Program-made: the position numbers and the translations under genes
The notes under the pieces: generated by a model
Seen by the model: only the letters and a program-made list of their open reading frames with translations
Databases searched by the model: none
What the model was told of the DNA's origin: nothing
Shown here: positions 1 to 12,051 of the stretch, piece after piece
How the letters are laid out: every line of letters begins with the position of its first letter
Numbering within the stretch: position 1 is the stretch's first letter
Source of the DNA: Chrysemys picta bellii
Taxonomy: Eukaryota; Chordata; Testudines; Emydidae
Direction: 5' to 3'
DNA length: 64,000 nucleotides
Assembly (NCBI RefSeq): GCF_011386835.1
Contig: NC_088801.1
Coordinates: forward strand, 22,802,824-22,866,823

Positions 1-3000
1 AGATTGCTTAAAATCAGATGGACCATTTTAAGAAAAAGCATTTTAGCTCATCATGATATGTAGCACCTTATTTAAATTAGGAGGTGTTAATTCTTAGCTT
101 GAATAATATATTAATATAATATGTAAAGTGAATGGCATTGTTAATCACAGTCGCGCCTGGAACGACTTTGCTTCTGTGCACTGAATGTTAATTTTGCAAA
201 ACATTAATTTCAAAGATTTTGCAGCAGTGCTTTTGTAATTAAATATTAATGTCACATGTTATTGCAGTAGCATGTTTATGAAAGCCGGCAACACTTCAAG
301 TCAACTCATTTGTTTTTATATTTATTCTTGTACATCTGCAATCCTTTCCATTTCACAATTTCAAAGTGAAGGCCATTTTGAATAGTCAATATGTGAACAT
401 TTGTCATTGTAAGCGTTTTTTAACATCCAACAGGGTAAATATTTAATGTTGTGTTTTTAGCTAGTATAATTTTTCAGAAAATTGGCTATAACTTTTAACA
501 ACTCAAAGGTACCTAAACTGTCTACATTTTTGGCTTAAGTGATCTGAAAATAAAATAGCAATAAATGTGATGAAGCTGTGCAAAAATATTTAAAAATTAG
601 AAGCCTCTTTATGAAAGTTTGAGTTCCAGAACTTGTAATTTTCTACCTAAGTGCATTCACACAGTCATGATTTTATTTCCTGCAGTGTTGTGACTTTTTT
701 AGCAGGTATAGGATTGACTTTTGATTAACTTTTTTCAAGTTATATAATTGCTTTTGTTCTGGAGAATTCTTTTTCTGCAGTGTTTTGCTTAATGATTGTT
801 ACTAAATATTTTAAAGTAGACATTTTCTGTTCATGCCCTAAGCAATGTCTGATGTCGCGGGGACAATTCAAATTCAGACATTTTCTGGTGGGAACAAGTG
901 CCTTTGTAAGGATGAATAAGTTTAATGTCAGCCCCCCTTAACTGACGTATATACTATATATATGTCACCGTATTGGTTTGCCCATGACTGTTTTGACCAA
1001 ATTACTACATTTGACAGTCTTGCCCTTGGCACTTGAAACCTGTGAATTACATTAGTCTAAAAAGAAAGTAATTTCCATTTTAGCATGTTGGCAACAAGAA
1101 ATGCGTTTGAGGTATCACATTTTAAACCCTTCCCCTCCTCCCAATGTCTTTTAGTAAAGTCCTCCATTATATGGCAAAACAATTTAGCAGAGCAAATTGT
1201 GAATTATCAAATACATTATTTATTCTACCACAAAATATATGAACAATCAAGATGCATTGTGTTTGGTTATGGGCACATTTAATAGTTAAAAATTATATCT
1301 GCACCTGATGTTGCATGTTAACAGCTAATACCATTTGACAGTGATGAAATTAAAGGATGAAGAAGAGATACAAACTACATTTTACAAGCATGATGGGTCT
1401 CCAACAATGCCATTTAAATATTATTTGTCACTATTTAAAATGAACCTTTCCCCTTTAAGCTATGCCATTATGCTCATTTGTCCTGTCACTGCTGACAGGC
1501 TCTATGACTCACACACAAAAATGGTCATTAGGTACTGCATCTTCATCTTATTTAAAAAAATAGAAAGCATTCTGATGCCTCTAAAAGCCTGTAATTATTT
1601 TCATCCGAGGAGATAGTGTTGCTTGGAAGGTAATTTAATAACCTTTTGCCTGTACCTGGGGAATGCCTCTCTAGGGAACCAAGGTGCCGACATGCCATTC
1701 AGTCGTCAAAACATGACCTTTAATGGTTGCTTGGAGAGAAGTTAGCATGGAATGTTGTACACAGTGCAATGCTAATTCTGCTTTCTAATGTATGCAAAAT
1801 TTAGTTCTTGAGCAATGATCTTTGTAAGATGAATTAATATAGGTACTGCTCCAGGAAACAAAATAAATTGTTATATAAGAGCTTTTCCCCCACCATCATC
1901 CTCATTTTGAAGTAGCTTACAATCTACATGATTTGAGGGAGACAACAACAGCAACAAAACAGAACAAAAAACGAGCAAACAAAAAAACTATCCAACAGTA
2001 TTTCCCATAATTTATATTTTTCACACCTTGTTTTATGATGCATGCACTGTGTTTCTCACTTGGAAATCTAGACTATAATCATGTGGATTTATGTTAGATT
2101 TGGATGGTAATACTATAAGATACTTTAAAACTACACTCAGAAAGTAAAATAAAAGCTTATATTTAAATAATCCTTCCTCATATTACAACACACTGAAGAA
2201 TGGCTTTGGAAAATTACTAATGCAGTTATGGGGTTAAAAGAGAAAGTGAGGATTTTTGTGTTGCAATACAATATGCCAAGCTCCTGCAGGATGTGCTAAA
2301 TGAGGCACAGAGTGTGTCCTGTGACATCAAGGTCCAGAAACTCTTTATTTTGGTACACTGATATTAGATCCCACCCTAGTTAGAAATGCTGGGATTTCAA
2401 CTCATACTCTGACATGCCATCCGTCAATTTATTAGCACGCTGGTGCAGTAAGCCACTGAACAGGCTATATCAATTCGTTTAGGTTTTTTTTTTCTTTAAA
2501 ATGTCTGTAATCCTCAGCTCTGCTCTCTCAACCGGCCAACATTAAAGATTTATGTTGCACTTTTTTTTTCATTGCCACACCTGAATATGGATTACTTAAA
2601 TGGGCTGTAAATAATTCATATCTGGGAATAAGTTTCCATTACAGACCAATGTTGTAATTTAATATACTGTATTATGGGTTATACAATTTTAGATTGTTTT
2701 CTGTGTGCATTCAGCAGTTGGGCAGACAACAGTTTAACTAAAAAGGGTAAGATGTTTATTCAGCTTATTTTCATGTTCAGTGCTGAGCTGCAGAAAGCAA
2801 AAAAGCTAGTTACAACTGCCTTCTTTGGAGCTGTACATGAAGATAAAAATCTTGACCTGAATCAACATAAAGAAAATTGAATAAACATGGGAAATAGTGT
2901 TAATCTAGTTTTACATTCACCAGGCAGATATCAAGATTTTAATGTACAATACAGATTTTTTTTATTCAACAAGACAAAACCTTTACCAACAATTTGTTTT

Positions 3001-4254
3001 TGTTTTTAATATAGCACTGGTGGCTTTCCCATGTGGTGCCTGGTTATTCTGTCTAAGGTACCTCTAATAGAAAAGAATATATCTGATAAGAAGTTTTTGA
3101 ATAATGTTATGAGCTACAAACAGAAATGCTCCAAATGTTAAAGAGCAGAGTATTTCTAAAAGCTGTCCATGTACCAGTGTTTAAACTTAACAGAGATTTA
3201 AACAATTTAAGATTAAGTTGAATATAGTAAAAAATTAATAATAGATTAATACATGAAAATCTACGAAGACACATAAGATAATGATTTAAAAAGGAATAAT
3301 TTAAAAAGATGAATTAAAAAGTAGAATCAGAAAAGAAGGCCAACATAAACTAGGGAAAAACATGCTGTGAATAAAGTCTGTTAGATCTTGAAATGGGAGA
3401 ACTGCTAAATAATGCATAGTTTTATTTTTCTATAATTTGCATAAACCTTAAGAGAGTATTTATTTGTGTAAAACTTGATGTATCGAGTAAGGAGAATAAA
3501 AAAATGGCATTCATTTTGTTTTCATTTTGGTATTTAGGAAAAATATTCTGTTACATATGGACTACTTAGACGTAATCATCTGACTGAATGTGATGTGTTT
3601 CTTGAGCCAGGTTGGAAAGGGCTGGATTGAGAACAGTGCCCTGGTCTTGCTGCAGGCTATGCAGGTTGGCCCAAACTCTGCTGGGGAGCAGATGGTGAGC
3701 CAATGCTTGTAGTCACACTTACCTTCCTTGATAAATCCATAATCCCTCACTGGACACGCAGCCAAGGCAGGCTTTGGAGGCAGAAAGGAGGTTACAATCT
3801 GGACTTGGGTATTGACTGCCAGAACTGAGAAAACAGCTCAGAAATTTCAAATGCTTAACAAGTTATCTGTCTTGTCCCTAAGCCAGAGCAGCATTTTTAA
3901 AAGTAATTAAGACATGATTGAAAATGTGTATGCCATCTAAATACAAAAATCTTCAAAAATAATCAAAACCAATAATTAAAAGCCACATTTAATATACTAG
4001 TTTGAAAAAAAAAAGACTTATTTTAAATGAACTTTCATTTGTTTTGATTGCAAGATGTTTTTTTTTTTTTTTAAGGCTGCTTACATTTCATGTTGGGAAA
4101 GAAAATAGCTTTCTTTTTATAAGCTCCTGTATGTAAGGCGATTTTATATATTTATATAGACTTTTAGCTCATAGCATGATTATGATTAATTTAATGAATC
4201 ACTTAATTAACTTCAAACTGAGTGAACATTAGTCTTACTACTATATATTAAAAG

Positions 4255-4282
4255 GTATATATATATATATATAGAGAGAGAG
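4255..4282. repeat. (AT)n-(AG)n microsatellite
   Basis: This is an alternating TA run passing into AGAGAG, with no gene context. Confidence 0.8.
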
Positions 4283-4554
4283 TAATAAGTATAATGTTCA
4301 AATACAGAAAAAATAATCATTGCATATAATAAACACAGCATGACCCATCTCTCTCTCTTGCTAAATATCTGGTCTAGTCTAAACCAAGATATTGTACCTC
4401 CAAAACATATAATCTCAAAAAATACTGTGCAAACATCCAAATCCTATTCAGCTATAATAAAGGGGAAATGGATGTTCCATCTGTTTAATGCCAATATCTA
4501 ATATAAAAGGCTGCCACACATAAAAAGTTACAGCAATATAGTGATTGTGTATTA

Positions 4555-4590
4555 AGGGGGGGGGGTGAGAGAGAGAGAGCGAGAGAGAGC
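4555..4590. repeat. G-run followed by (GA)n microsatellite
   Basis: Ten consecutive G are followed by interrupted GA dinucleotides. The strand is almost all purine. Confidence 0.8.
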
Positions 4591-6587
4591 AAAGCATTCA
4601 AGCATTTACTTAACTTTACATATATGCATAGTTCCACTGAACTACAGAACCTTGAAAGACTAGAGACTGTGCATTTTCTTATTTTGAAAATAAATATATA
4701 TATATATTTAAATATCATTAAGGTTGCATCAGGACTTATTTATCAGATCACATAGAAACCTAAAATAATAAAATAAAATAAATGAATGATTAAGGACATA
4801 ATAAATGTTACAATCTGCACATAATAAAATATGTTATCAAGTATAAAGAAATTCATATTTTATGATAACATTACCACCTTAACTCTGGCCCATGGGCTAT
4901 AGGGCTTTTGTTATAAAGTATTTTTGCTATTTTTAAATCAGTATCTAAATATATTCTTCTAAGGGATACTGTTAAGTGGGAAATGTCAACTAATATATTA
5001 ATTGCATAGTTAAAATTGCTTAATTTTGAGTATAATGTTTAATATATCGGTTAGTAATGGACGTATATACTATTGCTGATTTACAATATAGTAAAATTGT
5101 GTATATATGTGGATTAATGTTGGAGATTGGTCTGTCTGTGTCACTAATGGCTATACACATGAGTTTAAAATTTCTTTTTCAAAAGGGATTTCTACTGTGG
5201 GGATATGAAATTATTGATACAGAATAGGGCAGAGTTAAGACAGTTGTATTTTAATGAGCCAATGTGTATATTAATAAAAAAGTGGGCCAGATTCTCAGCT
5301 GGTGTGAATTAGTATAGTAGGTGTTTATGTAAGATTTATGAATGTCCTTTAAGTGCTTAGGTTTGTTAATGATACAATAACAATTATATTATTTAATTTA
5401 GCTCCTTAACTAGTTTATGAAATGAAGGCTTTTTGTTTTAGAATTTTCCAAGCTTTTCTTTTGAAATGTTTTATTTCTTTGAAGATGAAGGAAGATATTG
5501 TTTCTGAATATTTGTAATAAATGGATGAACAGTGCTAACTAAACCCTGCTTGCCTTTCTGTGTGAGTAATCCCATTAAGAATAATGTGACTACTTGAAAA
5601 CGGTAGGCATGATTTGATCCTACTTCACCCATCTCTTACTTTCAGTGTTTGCTGAAGGCAAATTTGCTTGTCTGTAGTTTCCTGGGAGTTTCATAGATCT
5701 ATGCTTAAATGTATAATAGCCACTCTTATGTTTATCTTTCTCCAGGCCATTGGTAACTCTGATATTTCCAAAAGACTCTGTAGTGGCTAATTTTAATTGC
5801 TTCCCATTATGGGTTAATTTCTTCCCTTAGATGCATTCAAGTAACTCCCCTTCATTCAGTGGGAACTGTCCATGCACATAAGTGTTCAGAATTTGGCCCT
5901 ATATCTTTATTTGAATTTTCCTTTCCAAAAAGCCTTTTAAGCATATCCTAAGAAAGCTTTTATTTTTATGCACCACTGTCTTCAGAAACCTGTCTTTCTC
6001 ATAGTGTTATCAGCCTATAGACAATCACCTATTATAGTGATCTTAATTTCCTTCATTGTGTCATTTTCTTCCCTTGGGAAATGGACAATATGTCTGTTTC
6101 TGCTGTGTTGCCCCCAAACTACTTTGTGAACAGTAAGGGAAGTATTCAATTTTTGTTATCAATGTCTACCTCTGCTGCCAATGAATTACCCATGCCATCT
6201 CTTAGAAGATCTTCTGTCTCCTTCACTGACCTCTTGGACTGTACGTACTTGAAAAATGTATTTTTATTTATCTTTATCATCTTGAGCAATCTTCCTTTCA
6301 TTCTCCACCTTTGCTTTTCTTATCATTTTTTACACTCGCGACTTCATTCTGTAATCTTTCCATTCCCTTCTGTATCTGATATTATATACCTCACATACGA
6401 CTCTCTTGATCATTCTGCACATCCTTGCTCATCCTAATTGGCTTCCTTTAACTGCTGGTATATTCATTACTGGATGGATAGAACACATTGTCTTTATTTG
6501 TATCTTAATTTATCTTTGAGAAGACTTTCCTTTTGTCCTCCATATCCTTTCCCTCCATTTCTTTAGCTCATTCAGACCCACTGACAG

Positions 6588-6836
6588 GGGGGAGGGGAGG
6601 CAAAGGGGACAATTGCCAAGGAGCCTGGGCAATTTAAAAGGGCCCTTTTAAATCATCTGTGCGGGCCACAGGGCGCCTAGGCATGTGATACCACTCAGGG
6701 CCCCGCGCTTTGGGGGGCCCTGCAGGCTGGCATGGGCGGTCCCAGAAGTGACAGATTCATCATTTCTGCCCTGGGCCCCGTTCCCCCAGGGACGGCCCTG
6801 GCCCTGGGGCGCAGAATTTCTGTTGGCGGGCCTGAG
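6588..6836. repeat. GC-rich interspersed repeat, family not recognised
   Basis: This is an abrupt GC-rich island in an AT-rich intron. It has GGGCCC-type blocks and a self-complementary piece (CAGGGACGGCCCTG within 6787-6802). Composition and sharp edges suggest one or two degraded non-autonomous transposons, not a CpG-island promoter. The frames at 6648-6960 on both strands are by-products of this composition. Confidence 0.4.
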
Positions 6837-7493
6837 CTCATTCATTCCTATTCTACATTTCCAGTGTTTTTCCAAAAATGCAATGATTGTGTATTCTTTG
6901 TTGAGATCTCATTTTGTTAGTTGCAAGCCCAATTGTGTAATGGTCACTGTTTTATCCTAGTGGCTATAGGCTCCCATCTTGACTACTATGCCTTTTGTGT
7001 TACTCAAAAGAAAGGGTAAAATTTGAGGTCTGATTCTCCTGTCACTTATACAAGTGTAAACACCAACTATGGAGAAGTTAAACTATGTGAGTCCCAGGAG
7101 GCTTTCTACATCAAAATGTCCAGGGGATTCCTCTGTGTAAATTCTCCCACTCCATCACAATAGAGCCACAAAAAAGTTTTCAGCACATATCCTTAAACCT
7201 GCTACCTCCCCAGGGATCTGTGGGATTCTAAGGCCATCTGTAGAGTGACCCGGTGTGTCTCCATGTCCACTATGCTCTGCACCCCGCCTTTAGTGCTGTC
7301 TGTAGCAATACAGCCACTCTAAGAGAGACTTCTGTCAGCAGTGGTCCCTGGGATCCATGAGGGACTGCATGGAAAAGGTCATGGGATGAAATCGAGAAAA
7401 GGAAATTTTAGGCTGAGAAAACATCCCAACAGTGAGATTTAGTGGGCTGTGTGAGAATCAGATAATTAATATCCCTGCTATAGAATTCTATGG

Positions 7494-7909
7494 CAGTAGT
7501 TTTCAACCAGGGGTATGCATACTCCTGGGGGTATGCCGAGATCTTCCAGGGGGTACATCAACTCATCTAGATATTTGCTAGTTTTACAACAGGCTACATA
7601 AAAACACTTGCAAAGTCAGTACAAACTAAAATTTCATACAGACAATGACTTGTTTATACTGCTCTATATACTGAAATGTAAGTACCGTATTCAAATTTGA
7701 ATTTATATTCAAATTGATGTATTTTATAATTATATAGTAAAAATGAGAAAGTAAGCAATATTTCAGTTCTAGTGCTCTGTGACACTTTTGTGTTTTTATG
7801 TCTGATTTTGTAAGCAAGTACTTTTTAAGTGAGGTGAAATTTGGAGGTACGAAAGACAAATCAGACCCTTGAAAGGGATACAGTAGTCTGGAAAGGCTGA
7901 GAACCACTG
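7494..7909. mobile_element. Non-autonomous hAT (Charlie-like) DNA transposon
   Basis: This 416-bp element has terminal inverted repeats. The left end reads CAGTAGTTTTCAACCAGGGG. The right end, read on the other strand, begins CAGTGGTTCTCAG. Flanking 8-mers are TTCTATGG and TTCTACAG, matching at 6 of 8 positions, and fit the nTCTAnAn target preference known for Charlie-type hATs. The interior is AT-rich and non-coding. The GGGGGTATG and GGGGGTACA blocks near the left end resemble subterminal repeats. The minus-strand frame at 7626-7907 lies inside it and is not a gene. Confidence 0.85.
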
Positions 7910-9511
7910 TTCTACAGAATGGTTAAAACCTCCAAACTATTAAAAGATATCCATTCTCTGTTAAATGTATAAACTCTTGGAATTCTATAATATTTCTATA
8001 GCACCCTATGGGTTTCATCCCTCTTAAATTCTATAGGACTTTCTCATAGTCAAGCAGTGTGGGAATCAATACATTGGTCTCTAACTGGAGTCAGGGTTTG
8101 ATCACTTTATTCTCTTCTTCCTGGCTGGCATTGGGATGAAGTACTTTCTTCTCTCCTTTCCCTTTTCCCCAGAGGAGAGAGAGCCTGAGTGTTCAGCTGG
8201 CTCTTATACTCTCTATATGTGGGTGTGGGGGTGAGTGAGGAGAACAGCTAACATTCTCAATAATATGTGCATCCCTGTGAAGCCCATCTTAACCTGAACC
8301 TTACTGCTGCCACAGGTTTTCCAGCTTATCGGAAGGGCCCTGCCTTTCCAGCTGCCTTATATAAAGAGGTAATCCTACATTTCACGTCAAAGAATAGATC
8401 CCTCTACTTATAACATAAATATAGCGAGTCCCAGTTTTTACCTCCCTTTGCCAGTTAGTTTGTAGTTCCCTCAATTCCCTCAATCGTGATGTTTAAAGTT
8501 GTTTTGATAAATACCTACTTTATCCTCTTTCATCATGACATTATCCCAACAATTCCTTCAAGGTAGCTTGCTCCTGTTATTTTATTTTTTTTCAAATCTT
8601 CTTTCTTATTATATAAAAGTGTTCTCTGACAACTTCTCTTACCTACCTTCTTTCCAAAGGACCTATATCTCATTGCTTTTCCCAGGCTGTACCTAAATCT
8701 GTTTTGATTAAACCTGTGATGTCATAATTATGTACACGACATAATCAATCCAAATGGTGCTGGGAATGGTTAACCAGTTCCTTACAGTGGGAATGTCTCT
8801 TCTAAAACCAACAGCCCTTTGTGTGGAATTGCTGCCCATGTACTAGACTCTCTGATGGCAGTGTGGATAGTTACTAAGGATTACTAGAGAATAATGCAAT
8901 CTACATCTCTCTACATGTGTTGAGAACTTCACCTCTGTGATGTGCACAAAATCCCAGTTGTCTAAAGTAAAAATATCCAATGGTTAGATTTGGCTTGAAG
9001 TCAAGTTATTGGATTATACAGCAGGCTCCATTTACTTATCTGCTATTTCTATGTTTTAAAACATTTTGGCATGATTTGCATATTGTGATTCTTGCATACC
9101 ACACAGGCTTTGATTCCCCCTGAAGAGATGTAAGAAGAGGTCTTGTTTCAATCTTGGAAGTTGAGTTTTTGTCTGATTGTTCTTTTGTAAAAGAGTGGGA
9201 GAAAGTTTGGGAAGGATTTTTAAGTTTGATTGACATAGTCAGTTCCTAAAAGTGAGATATCAGCACAAGACTCAGTAAGCCAGGACACGTGCTGCTAACA
9301 AAGAAATGGTTTTATATATTATTCACCAATCTCCAGGGTTTCCATGCCACTCAGAGTTGGCGTACTTCCCATATATATTATTTAATGTTTTACAGTTCAA
9401 CATGCATACAAAGGGAGTATGTGATGTGATACATACATTTCTAACTATACATATGTAATAACTTAAAATTTAACTATTCAGAGACAGTGTAGCACATCGG
9501 TCCTATATAGA

Positions 9512-9547
9512 TACACACACAAACACACACACACACAGATAGATAGA
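9512..9547. repeat. (CA)n-(GATA)n microsatellite
   Basis: Interrupted ACAC runs are followed by GATAGATAGA. Confidence 0.85.
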
Positions 9548-11990
9548 GCTTGTTGAGTTCAGGCAAGAATATAGGTTATTATAAATCCAATCTCAACCCT
9601 TGATTAACTTTTCCTAGAGGCTTTCCCTTTACCAGGTATAAATACATTTTCTGGTAACACTAAAACCTGGCTGGATAATGGGGTAGGGTCTTTATTAGCC
9701 TAGAATCTCCAGACTTTTCTTAGATTCAGCCAGAGTCAAGAGAGGGTCAGAGAAGAGATGCAGGTGATTTAATATGTAAATTGTACTCTACACCAAATCT
9801 GGGTTAGTTTGTCTCTCTCATGTTAGAAATCCAGATTAAGTTTAAAATAGGAATTGTTGTGGTGTACAGGCACCTTGCTACTCCACTGATTTTCCAGCTG
9901 AGTTGACAGAGATATTTCTCATCTAAATGTTGGAGCCAGCAGACCTACTGTCCTAGATGACTTCAACATCGATACAGATAACAGGTTAATTTGAAAATTC
10001 ATAGCTGCCACACCTGGGATACCAGATGGTTTTGGACTCCTCACACATGGCTGTGTTCATGTTAAACATCCAGTTGTTACTGGGTTTGAAGTTTCAGGGG
10101 CTGTTACACCTTATTCATGATCTGACCTACTTCAGTTATAGATCACGGCTCATTTTTTTCCCCATTGAGTCAGAGTTTCTATTTATCTGATTAAAACTGA
10201 ATAAGGACCACAAGATTTGGCCCAATGCCAATAAAACCAGTAGTACATATCACTAGGGATGGATATAACATAGAGTGTAAGGGATCTCTGTTGCTTTATA
10301 TTTGCATCACAATGTGGTGATGCCTCCCAATAGTGTGACATTTGCAATGCTGTAGGTATCTGAAATACTGCGCTCTATAGTCTTCTTTAGAGCATTGATC
10401 CATGAATCTTCCATGAACCCACTGCAGCAATAGTACCTATAAGGAAATGGAGATATGCCTGTCTGTCTCATGTACTTCGGTGTATATCACCTGTTAATCC
10501 CAGAAGCATTTTGACTGGTAACTTTTGAAGCATTAACCACTTGACTACTGTAGCATTCCAAAAGAGATCATCCCAAAAGAAGGGAACAGGGCATTGAGGT
10601 ATGTCCACCACAACTAAAGTGAAGTTCTATGAGGTGATCTACACTCAGGCGAATTCTCAGGCTCCAGTATACCAGCTACATTCAGCTTCTCTGTCTTTCA
10701 TATCTCATGCTCCTCCCAAACATGTATGTGTTAATAAAGTTCAGCATATCTCTTGTAGTAAAATAAATAAATCCAAGAGAATACAGGAAAGTGACAAATA
10801 TTCAAAAGACCTGCTCATTTGTTTTTGAGGTTTATACCCTTTATTGAATTTTAAGTCCAATAAAAGTATATAGATACTTTCTTTTTTTTATTGGGGTCTT
10901 CAGCTTAGGATACAGGACCTCTGAAAGGTCCTAATCCTGTTCAAACTGATGATGATAGGAATTTTGACAACAAGATCAATCCCGTGGTCTGTAAAAAATT
11001 TGGTTAGTAGTGCAGCATTATTTAACATCAGTTTACTCTACCTTATGAAAATGATAGCAAATTTGTACATATTGGAAAACTGCGAAGGTCACCACTTGTT
11101 TCATTTTTAGTTGAATGCTATTTTTTGTTTTTGTTTGTTTGCTGATAGTGTATGATAGAAAAAGTAGATCTGCAAGTCAGAAAATGTTATATAATGCCAG
11201 TTTTACTGTCAAGGCACTTTATAAGTTTTAGGTCTTCCTGAAATGAGGGCAGATATTGAACCTTTTTACATTACAATACAAGAGAAAAGAATCTATGACT
11301 GGTGGTAGGTTGGAAAGGATTTGTGTAATTTTTGTATTTCGTGTAACTCCCTGAATTGCTCTCTGAAGTACTTTTGAATTGGCCACTGACAGGTAGCTTT
11401 CTTTGAGTTTTTTTATAAGTCCAAACAGATATCAATTCCAGAGGTTACATATGGAAGGGGATGTTGAGAAAAATGATCCAATTAATGACATTGAGTGATA
11501 TTTCTTCACATTCAGTTAGCAAAGAGTGTGATGCAAAATAATGACATAATGCAATATAATCGATTAAATGCAATCCAGTGCCTATAAAGGAACAAACGTG
11601 TATAAAAAGGGCACTTATTTTTACCTATTTTCAAATGAGAATATTGCTACAAAAATCTGAAAAGCAAGGCAGATTTTCTTCAGTGATAAAAGTAAGAATA
11701 TAGCTTTTAATTTAAAAATGAATTTGTATTTATAAAACAAAATATACAAACATTAAAATGTCAGTTAAATCAAAGTATTTGTAGCATCTAATGATAAATA
11801 TATTGCAGGTTGTGCCTTGCAATACTAAGTGGATAGTGATATTTACGGCAGTTTACTATTACTTACGCTGTTCCTCTCAGTGCTTTTGTTTTAGGAATAT
11901 AGAGTTCACCGTGCTGGCCTTTGGTCTCTCTGCTCTCCTTATTCACTAAGTAAACAATCTAACAAACACAGACATTCTTAATTTTAATGG

Positions 11991-12051
11991 CAATGGGATT
12001 ACTCACATGCTTAAAATTGTACACATGATTGTATTTGCAGTATCAGGGCCT
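11991..12051 (+). repeat. Dispersed ~60-bp old repeat, copy 1
   Basis: It begins CAATGGGATTACTCACATG and ends AGTATCAGGGCCT. The same frame of conserved blocks occurs at 34378-34441 and 38660-38723 in the same orientation. It is probably the decayed end of an old amniote LINE or SINE. I do not know its family name. Confidence 0.5.

Larger units (their letters stand above)
1..6587 (+). other. ARHGAP15: Intronic DNA, mostly unique, AT-rich
   Basis: This is presumably the large ARHGAP15 intron upstream of the 52.7-kb exon. No frame here has codon character or splice context that I can support. It holds short AT and GA microsatellites near 4.26, 4.56 and 4.69 kb. Short fragments near 5.28, 5.56 and 5.86 kb resemble old amniote repeats. 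The first 430 bases have the texture of conserved non-coding DNA (see findings). Confidence 0.6.
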
